A stretch of 64,000 nt of DNA, taken from assembly GCA_947568835.1 (NCBI GenBank), contig OX387610.1, positions 6,287,501 through 6,351,500 of the forward strand. The letters are read 5' to 3'. The position numbers and the translations under genes are program-made. A model generated the notes under the pieces. That model did no database searches, had not been told where the DNA came from, and saw only the letters and a program-made list of their open reading frames with translations. Numbering within the stretch: position 1 is the stretch's first letter; each line of letters begins with the position of its first letter. Below are positions 56,971-64,000 of the stretch, piece after piece. Source of the stretch: Protonemura montana. Lineage: Eukaryota > Arthropoda > Insecta > Plecoptera > Nemouridae.

Positions 56971-58248
56971 CTGGAGAAATGAGGGATGATCTTGTAAAGT
57001 TTTCTGCCAGTTTCAACCCGCTGAGTCAAATGGCTCTGGTCACTCAAGGATAGTTGCCATCTGAGTGACAGGAAAGAAATTAAACTGAATAGGACTCTGT
57101 CGGCGCGAGCATCCTAAGTGAGCCGCGATACGTTTTTGTTTGTGTCTGCTTGCGTGAACTTATTAAACATTTAAACCTTTCTTTGAGTGGCCTTGTAAGC
57201 TACCCTTATTATCCTAATATTCAGTTTAGAATATTGCAATCTCTGATAAATTTGTTACTACACTTCCTACACTTCCTTCCTACTACACTTGTTACTACAC
57301 TTACATTTCACTTCCCGAGTGTATGTATTTTACAAAATAAAGAAAATTGAACTCAGCTCAATTGACTAAGGTAAACAATCCACTATCAAATTTCTTTTGG
57401 AGAATACTAGATATTTTATTAAACTTCTGGATTCACTGGGCCAGTAAACAAATCTTATTGGAGTCATTCCATAACCACAACAATGCACTGTACTGAGCGA
57501 TTCAAAACTTACAGTTTAACAAAAATGTTAACTGTGAGTCACTGGACCTAATTTGCTCAGTAGATTTTACTAAATGCCTACTGATGAACTGGATTACTGA
57601 AGAAATCGAGAAAGATTCAGAATGCAGCCCTTGTTATTTTTACTGCATTGCTCCAGCATGTATTGTGTTTCTATTGGGACGTTAGGACATTTAGAACACA
57701 TCATAAAACCAATTGAATAAGTCCCTGTTTGGGCATCAATTTTTTAGACTGTTGTAGTGTTCATATTCATAATAATAAACTAAATCAAATTCAATCAAAC
57801 AACCATCCAGTAATACACCCAAACAAGACGCATCTTTGCTATTGATAAAAAAAATTTCATTTTACCATAAAAATGAATAATTTTTTTACTTGGCCAGGGC
57901 CTTCTATGCACATTTTTAATATTTATGATCTTTTGCTCTGGATTTTTCTCTCAAAGAACAATTGCCATGGTAGTAGCAGTTCTAGGCCACTGATCTCAGA
58001 TAGATAGGTTCTTAGAGATCAGTCTTCTAGGCTCCATAGAGGCCCTCTAGATGTATAAATATAAGTATATTGTATCTCCATTTCTGTGTCAGATTGGCAG
58101 GAAGTAACTATAAACAACTAACACGACAATTAACTACAGTTGCATTCAATCCATTGACGCATTATCAAATCAAAACCATAACTACATTTCAAAAAATTCT
58201 TTTAAAATTTTTAACAAGTTTCAAATTTTGTGACAAGTAAACGGGACC
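56971..58248. other. Gap between AOAH exon and F-box start codon
   Basis: This 1.28-kb stretch separates the most upstream AOAH exon found (minus strand) from the F-box ATG (plus strand). I looked on the minus strand for a signal peptide or saposin-like exon and found none; the sequence is AT-rich with a tRNA-like-element fragment at 57719-57776. A repeat shared with about 4.15-4.28 kb (AACAAATCTTATTGGA) is present near 57.45 kb. The F-box promoter must lie at its right end. Confidence 0.6.
57719..57776 (+). repeat. Fragment of the inverted tRNA-like element
   Basis: AAGTCCCTGTTTGGGCATCA followed by ATTTTTTAGACTGTTGTAGT and TTCATAATAATAAAC equals the 3' end of the tRNA-like module plus the element terminus. 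Other pieces: 18188-18240 (CCTCAAAAATTGGTCCC, tRNA-side), 29095-29235 (body with CTCTTGGTTCTAGTCCTTGG) and 31503-31590 (GCTTTAAATTGCAAATGCTT terminus). Confidence 0.6.
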
Positions 58249-61200
58249 ATGGGTGATTGCAAAGAAAGTCAAGCAGTTTACTTGCTACCTGATGAAATTT
58301 TACTGAAGATATTTGGTCATCTTTCTCGGCAAGAGCTCGGCCGTGCAGCCCAAGTCTGCAGTCGTTGGTGGGGTGTGAGCCAAGATCGCACATTCTTCAA
58401 GACTGTGGAGCTGTATCACGATTCGTATGAACCGGGAACGCTAGGATTTGTTTTGCAAAGGGGCACTGAGAAATTGACAGTCAGAGGGCAAGCGGTGAGA
58501 CTTTTAACCAATTCTCAACGGGGCATTATCGGGGCTTTGGGTCACTTGTTGCTAACCATACAGTATGTTCATCATCTTCAAATTCATTTTTTTTTTACAA
58601 TTTATTTCAAATCTTAAACTGTTGTAGGTTACTGTTGTAATAACTGTTTTAAGTTTACTTTTTTTTTTTTCTTCAGAAGAGCATCAACAGTTAAAAGAAA
58701 TTTTAGTACACGGTGGGTTTCCAGCCAGTGTGCTATATTAAACCTCTTTTGATCAAACGAGCTGACAACTCCTGGTAATGGCGGTGACCACCTGATTGAG
58801 CTTGCAGCCGTCCTTTTTAAAAAACCTCAACAATACAATAACTAAAACTCAAAATATCAATACATGTATGCAAATCTTAATTTTAACATTAGTTACAATG
58901 AATTCAACTCAAACAAGTCTCAGATGCGAGTAATCTGCAAGAAATGACAGAATTCAATTTCTTAACACTTAAAAAGACTGTGGTTCCTTCTCTGTCAGAC
59001 CACAATTTCTAGCAGACCCAATGAGAATGGCAATAGCAATTCACTATTTATGGATTTCTACATTTTTCAGAACGACGCCGCATTTAACAATGTTCCTTTC
59101 CTTGACGAAATTCTGCCAAAATCAAGTTACCCCCTCAAAGAACTGTACAATAGCAGCCTACGTGAAGGTACTAAATTTGATTGTATCATCAACGGGTCAT
59201 GATATCCACAAATACCTCATTAAATTGACGATTCAACTTTTTTCAATTGTCAAAATAAAGGGGTGATAATGATCCTGCAACGGTGCCGCCATCTTACCGA
59301 CGTACGACTGGTTATGCGATCGATGACCTATGGCCTCTTAAGTTCGCTTGCTGAGCTTCCAGACCTGCAGCATTTGCGGATAATAACCCACGATCAGGGG
59401 CCATCATTTGAAGCTTTGTTGGCTATCGCCAGAACCAGTCGGAGGTAATTGAGAATCATAATTTTACGTGTACGTGTTTGGAGATTGCGAAGAAAGATGG
59501 TTGGTTGAATCATTATGGTTTTTAAACTCATGACCATTTTAGCATGTCCAGCCAAGATAGGTTCTTACATGCAAAGAAAAAAAATTTCAACTCATTTTCC
59601 TTTTGTTAGTAACTTGTACTATTTAAAATATATATGTGTTTTTTTTTTTTAATCTTTTGGGTTTGGGATAATGAGGAAACCTGTGGGTCATTCCATATCA
59701 AGTGCCCACACTCAAAACCTTCACTATCTCAGAACTTGACGAAATTTTCAGGAGGGTTAGAACACCGGAAATAAAAAATCTCTTTTAAAGTTTTTTTCCA
59801 TACGCCTAGCGGTTTGCCCGTGGCAGGGGATGGAAAAATAAAATATTTTACTTTTTGCCCCGCACGGCCATTCACTATATTCACTCTAGCGTTTGAACAA
59901 ATAAACTTAAAACGATGGGATTAGTTCTAAAATGATAATCGTGCTTTCATTAACAAGAAAAAATGCATAAATTGCTTACTTATCAAGTTTAGGGGTAGAA
60001 AAAATCCACCCTTAAATTTCAACCCTTAATAACTCGAGAAGTAATTTTTTTTTTTTTTTTTGTTTTGTTGTGAAGCATCTCCTGTCTATTATCTTTCCAT
60101 GAAAAAAAAATTAATCATTAACAGCCGTATGATCAGAAGTTATGAGATTTTTATTGTATAAATGTGTGTGCATTTAGTTGTGTTTCTGCAAGTCTGTTAG
60201 CATGGTCCATGCAATTCACCCGTAAATTGATAGATTATATAATTTTTCAGTTTAAAAATTGTGTGTAAGTACTACAAAGATTCTTTTTACTCACTCATTT
60301 CTTCGTTTCACTCTGACCTATCACTCTGGCTTCTTCGAACAACGGCGAGGAGGAGAACACCCGCGTGGCTACTGAGTGCTCAGACACGGGTACGAAGCAA
60401 TGCAGTTTTTGCGTGCCGGGAATTGGCCGGGATGACGCAAATCGTGTGGCTAGCAGCTGTTCTGTGTCTTGGTGCTCCTCAATAGTTCCGAATGTGAAGT
60501 TGATGGTCGGGATGGCTTCGACCGCCCAATCGAAGAGTTGCCGGGGTGTTATTATTTGCGACTCGTAGGGGCGCTGAAGACTCGCCCGCGCTGCCAGCCG
60601 CTTGACCGTCCCTCCGACGCCGTCGCAGGCGCTCTTCCCATGTGACGTCGCCGTGAAATGCCACTCCACGTCGGCCCCAAAGTCTCTTTGATAGTGGCAC
60701 AAGTTGGCAAAATTTTTCCTATTTTTATATTGCGAGGCTGCCCCATCAGAAAAAAAGAACATCTTCTTTATGGTCTGAAATTTATTGTGCAAAAAGCTCA
60801 CGAGTTTTTTTATGAATAGATGCACTGCGACAGTGTTGTGGATCAAACTCTCGGAAATTACAACAAAGCTGATGTGGCGCTCTTCCCCGCCCTCTTTGTA
60901 ATATGCCACGAAGGGGTGGATGGTGGCGGACGCATTGTTCCAGTGGAACCCCTGGGCCTCGTCTTGTAGCACGAACGCATAGTTTTCGGCAAAATCACAG
61001 ATCACCAAAAACTCGCCGGGCAGGAGACCGCACTTGATGTCCGATTGGTGCGAAGATTGTTTTTTAGCAATAAAAGAGTGGCGGCACAGAGCAACTAATT
61101 TTGCACAAAAACTGTCCACGAATTCCTCGGATGAATCGATGTGCGTTTGCAGGGTGCATCGGTCGGTGCTCTCCCACTGCTTGTAGATAACATTGTCCAC

Positions 61201-63842
61201 CATTTCGTCGTCCAGCAGTTGCGTGAGGCGCTCCTTTAACGGCTCGATGCCCGGGCACTCCTCACACTCGCCTAGATGGCATTCGGGGAGGGGACTGTCG
61301 CAGACCAACTGCTCAAGGCAGTCGTGGTAAGATGTTATCGGATAAGATTGGTCCACTGTCAACTTCGTCAAGTCGGCACCGATGATCATTAGCTTGACGT
61401 TTTGGTGGATAGTGCACACGCACACCGAATGAGTCCCACTGGCACCAGGCAACACACAGTTCTTCGGCCGCAGCTCTGCAAATTTTGAAAATCCTATTTT
61501 TTTATTAGGAAATTTGTCCTTGAATTGGGTATGGAGGTCCTTAAGGTTTGAGAGTACGAGCCTTTTCTGGATGTGCACTCGAGTGCCGCTCGCCTCCTTG
61601 ACGGAAACATAGTCTTTCTTGCCCGGCATGGCTCGGCTCACATCGTCTGAATTGTAAAAAGATTTTACTCGGTCAACTGTGGCTCGGTCAATTGTTTTTC
61701 CTGGCTTTGGATTCGGGGTTGACAAAATTCCCTTTTCCAGGACGAGCTTCTTTGCCTTGCGGACCATGCGCTCTGACGCTTGAAACTCTGCCACTGTTCG
61801 CCGGACAGAGCAGCTCTTCGGGAGGACAGTTAGAACATGCACTTTCTCGCTGTTGGATGTGGACGAGTGAAACTTCTCTTTCAGCTGATTAATCATTTCG
61901 CGACCATCAGCTGAATCTTGGCCACTGTCGCTTTCAGCGTCGGAGGTAGTGGTTCTTTTAAGCGCACCTTCGAGTTTCTTCAATTTCTTCCTGGGATAAC
62001 TGGATTGCGCCAACTTTTTCTTAACAATGGGCGATTGCCCTAGCTCCGCCAAGCCCACGTTGATGTTAGACAAAGCAGCGTCTTGTCGGAAAAAATATGC
62101 TTGACTCTCGGCGTTTGCACCACTGCAGCCGGGCTGCGAGTTGTCGCCATCGCTGGAGGTCGTCGTCGTCACTGGAGAGTCGCTGCTGATTGGTTTTACG
62201 TAGTTATTTAAATCTTTCCTACATTTGGCACAGATTTTGCTTCCTACTGGAATCGAGGAAATCTTTTCAATCATCCACGGCTGGACGTTGAGGAGAGACT
62301 TCAGCTGTGTGTGGGAAACGTGTTTAAAAGGATTGCAGCACTTCGCTCGAGTAAACGAGTCCATGATTAAATTACATAAAATATACAAAACTAAACGCTG
62401 TGATTATAACTATTAAATAAACTAGCTATTACTATACTATTGCTATTAATTAAAAATATGTTCACAAGACACTTCCAACGGTATTATTAACACCCCTCAA
62501 TTCACGACGCACAAAAATAATGCAAAGAAAACTTCGAATCACTCGTCTACTTGCACTGAGCTAAGTGTTTTGCGACTGACCAAGAAACCAATGCAGAAAC
62601 AACTGAATTCGCTGTCTCACGGCTAAACTTCCGGCCATAAGGGTTGAAAAGAGAAACAGGTAGCAAGGGCTGCACGTGTTCGTGGTGGGATTCTTTAAAT
62701 AGAAGTAGGTAAAATATGAATTTCGTCAGATCCGTGGTCATAATGCACGGCAGAAACACAGACCTAGTATCGTGACCAGAGCCACATATTATCATGTTTA
62801 TAGCACAAAGCCCAAAAATATCACATCCTTATAATAAAATTTTAATTGCTCGACTCCATCCCAAATTCAAATCTTTTCAAGCTTTATTTATGCTATGACA
62901 AACTTAGCATAATCGAATGCTTCTGAATTCAATTTGGTTCATGCTCAACAAACTATTTAGCAAAAGCACTTCTAAATTCATACACATCTATACAATAAAA
63001 ATCTCATAACTTCTGATCATACGGCTGTTAATGATTAATTTTTTTTTCATGGAAAGATAATAGACAGGAGATGCTTCACAACAAAACAAAAAAAAAAAAA
63101 AAAATTACTTCTCGAGTTATTAAGGGTTGAAATTTAAGGGTGGATTTTTTCTACCCCTAAACTTGATAAGTAAGCAATTTATGCATTTTTTCTTGTTAAT
63201 GAAAGCACGATTATCATTTTAGAACTAATCCCATCGTTTTAAGTTTATTTGTTCAAACGCTAGAGTGAATATAGTGAATGGCCGTGCGGGGCAAAAAGTA
63301 AAATATTTTATTTTTCCATCCCCTGCCACGGGCAAACCGCTAGGCGTATGGAAAAAAACTTTAAAAGAGATTTTTTATTTCCGGTGTTCTAACCCTCCTG
63401 AAAATTTCGTCAAGTTCTGAGATAGTGAAGGTTTTGAGTGTGGGCACTTGATATGGAATGACCCCTGTAGAAACCAAAATTCAAAAAAATTCTTCCTAGC
63501 CAGTTGATAACTTTGAATTTTACCCTGTGCAGAGTTCAACTAAAAACCATATTTTAGCATCACCATGTTTGCAAACGGCACTACTATTTACACCCTAAAA
63601 TTGTGCAACATACTTTGGCTTTGAATGTGTGTTACACCTTTAGGTTGACCGAAAATTTCGAAAAACAGGCTAGTATTTTTAAATTTACATTCAACTCTTG
63701 TTGTTCAGGTTGCGTGTATTTAACTGTCACGGCTTTGCTAACACGTTGAACGAACTTCAAATTTTTGAGCTCGCCAGAGAACTACCACCGTCTATTGAGG
63801 AGACAAATTTGTTCTGCAGCAGCGAATGTTTTCACGATGCAC
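58249..63842 (+). CDS. F-box protein gene, 5' part (4 coding exons seen)
   Basis: The predicted protein starts MGDCKESQAVYLLPDEILLK then IFGHLSRQELGRAAQVCSRW. This is an F-box of about 40 residues, the motif that binds SKP1 in SCF ubiquitin ligases. Later exons carry leucine-rich, LRR-like text (CRHLTDVRLVM, LSSLAELPDLQHLRII, LRVFNCHGF). Exons consistent in phase are 58249-58494, 59071-59167, 59261-59444 and 63709-63842. Exon 1 could read on to 58562, but only the donor GCG|GTGAGA at 58494/58495 leaves phase 0 for the next exon, which reads NDAAFNNVPFLDEILPKSSY. The specific F-box/LRR family is not recognised. The intron 59445-63708 contains a complete DNA transposon. The 3' part lies beyond the window. 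Confidence 0.75.
59685..60160 (+). repeat. Left terminal inverted repeat of the transposon (476 bp)
   Basis: This matches 62989-63464 in reverse complement base for base as far as I can compare by eye. Beyond 60160 similarity continues only weakly for about 40 bases (ATGTGT, ATTTAG, GCAT shared), suggesting the inverted repeat was once longer and the inner part has diverged. It contains the T17 run at about 60045-60061. Confidence 0.9.
60295..62388 (-). CDS. Transposase of the TIR element (697 codons, uninterrupted)
   Basis: The single-exon ORF has 697 codons. The first Met is at 62388, but a second Met eight codons on (MDSFTRAKCCNPFKHVSHTQ) is a better start, beginning the Cys-rich N-terminal segment with CC and ICAKCRKDL (zinc-binding look). 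A basic, Ser-rich region follows. The C-terminal half carries an RNase H-like core: LVICDFAENYAFVLQDEAQG, FFSDGAASQYKNRKNFANLC and ATSHGKSACDGVGGTVKRLA, each with a conserved Asp. Further Cys clusters occur (HLGECEECPG, CVCTIHQN). Proteins with SDGAASQYKN and HGKxxCDGVGG motifs recur as transposase-like genes in aphids, cnidarians and other invertebrates. Being intact, it may be active. Confidence 0.85.
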   Translation of the reverse strand: MYILCNLIMDSFTRAKCCNPFKHVSHTQLKSLLNVQPWMIEKISSIPVGSKICAKCRKDLNNYVKPISSDSPVTTTTSSDGDNSQPGCSGANAESQAYFFRQDAALSNINVGLAELGQSPIVKKKLAQSSYPRKKLKKLEGALKRTTTSDAESDSGQDSADGREMINQLKEKFHSSTSNSEKVHVLTVLPKSCSVRRTVAEFQASERMVRKAKKLVLEKGILSTPNPKPGKTIDRATVDRVKSFYNSDDVSRAMPGKKDYVSVKEASGTRVHIQKRLVLSNLKDLHTQFKDKFPNKKIGFSKFAELRPKNCVLPGASGTHSVCVCTIHQNVKLMIIGADLTKLTVDQSYPITSYHDCLEQLVCDSPLPECHLGECEECPGIEPLKERLTQLLDDEMVDNVIYKQWESTDRCTLQTHIDSSEEFVDSFCAKLVALCRHSFIAKKQSSHQSDIKCGLLPGEFLVICDFAENYAFVLQDEAQGFHWNNASATIHPFVAYYKEGGEERHISFVVISESLIHNTVAVHLFIKKLVSFLHNKFQTIKKMFFFSDGAASQYKNRKNFANLCHYQRDFGADVEWHFTATSHGKSACDGVGGTVKRLAARASLQRPYESQIITPRQLFDWAVEAIPTINFTFGTIEEHQDTEQLLATRFASSRPIPGTQKLHCFVPVSEHSVATRVFSSSPLFEEARVIGQSETKK
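62989..63464 (-). repeat. Right terminal inverted repeat of the transposon (476 bp)
   Basis: Reverse-complement partner of 59685-60160. The transposase promoter should lie in or just inside this repeat, because the ORF starts at 62388 and reads leftwards. The 600 bp between them (62389-62988) are AT-rich with no ORF of interest. Confidence 0.9.
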
Positions 63843-64000
63843 GTAAGTGGGCAGCCAGATTCGTGATAGTTCTCACGAATCTCTGTTCTGATTATAGTTT
63901 ATTATTTTTGTAATTTCTTATTAAATAAGAACTGTACGTTTTAGACAATTAATCTAAATGCGTGAACCTATTGACATACCTTATGTCTTACTTACAAGAA

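Larger units (their letters stand above)
59685..63464 (-). mobile_element. Whole-looking DNA transposon with 476-bp TIRs, Sola-like by inference
   Basis: A 3780-bp element starts GGGTCATTCCATATCAAG at 59685 and ends with its reverse complement at 63464. It is flanked on both sides by CTGT (59681-59684 and 63465-63468), read as a 4-bp target site duplication. One long minus-strand ORF (60295-62388) encodes the transposase. The inverted repeats appear identical over their full length, including a 17-base T/A run, so the insertion is very recent. A 4-bp target duplication and Asp-rich catalytic motifs fit the Sola superfamily; I am unsure of this assignment. The element sits in an intron of the F-box gene in antisense orientation. 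Confidence 0.88.

Noticed and set aside
60295-62388. A host gene encoding a 697-residue zinc-binding protein
   Set aside because: The ORF is intronless, lies entirely between identical inverted repeats with a target duplication, and has transposase-like Asp motifs.
60295-62388. KDZ (Zisupton/Kyakuja-Dileera) transposase
   Set aside because: The SDGAASQYKN motif recalls that group, but those elements make longer (about 8-bp) duplications; the CTGT duplication here fits better elsewhere. Not settled without a profile search.
1-64000. Retroviral, LTR, Polinton or other virus-like elements
   Set aside because: I looked for reverse transcriptase, integrase, capsid or envelope text and for long terminal direct repeats and saw none.

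Overview
The window is animal nuclear DNA. GC-rich, short coding exons with GT-AG introns lie in AT-rich, repeat-dense intron sequence. The protein families (a full-architecture LRP1, acyloxyacyl hydrolase, complex I subunit NDUFB3) fit a bilaterian invertebrate. I could not place the species. All exon boundaries were read by eye from splice sites, protein similarity and reading phase.

Layout. (1) Positions 1-44511, minus strand: the 5' half of an LRP1-type endocytic receptor gene. I see 42 coding exons (about 7.33 kb of coding sequence, about 2444 codons), from the signal peptide at 44.5 kb to the sixth YWTD propeller, which runs off the window at position 1. Exon 1 is separated from exon 2 by a 10.4 kb intron full of repeats. 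(2) 44512-44926: a short shared 5' region between LRP1 and (3) NDUFB3 (44927-45350, plus strand, two coding exons). (4) 45786-56970, minus strand: eight exons encoding the C-terminal catalytic part of acyloxyacyl hydrolase (AOAH), tail-to-tail with NDUFB3. Its signal peptide and saposin exons are not visible in the window. (5) 58249-63842, plus strand: the start of an F-box protein gene, continuing past the window end. (6) 59685-63464: a whole-looking DNA transposon in an F-box intron, with 476-bp terminal inverted repeats that look identical, a CTGT target duplication and a 697-codon transposase on the minus strand.

The introns carry several repeat families that recur across the window: a SINE whose head resembles 5S rRNA (at least ten copies or fragments, one with two tandem 5S-like heads); an element carrying tRNA-like modules in inverted orientation at its two ends; two MITE-like families, one copy with a clear CAATTA target duplication; a 41-bp minisatellite in two separate introns; a 605-bp array of a 10-bp unit lying between near-identical repeat copies; and four long G or C homopolymer runs.

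The four host genes have no obvious joint function. LRP1 is a plasma-membrane clearance and signalling receptor, NDUFB3 a mitochondrial inner-membrane accessory subunit, AOAH a secreted or lysosomal lipase that detoxifies lipopolysaccharide, and the F-box protein probably a substrate adaptor of an SCF ubiquitin ligase. I saw no reverse transcriptase, LTR, capsid or envelope sequence, and no CRISPR array.
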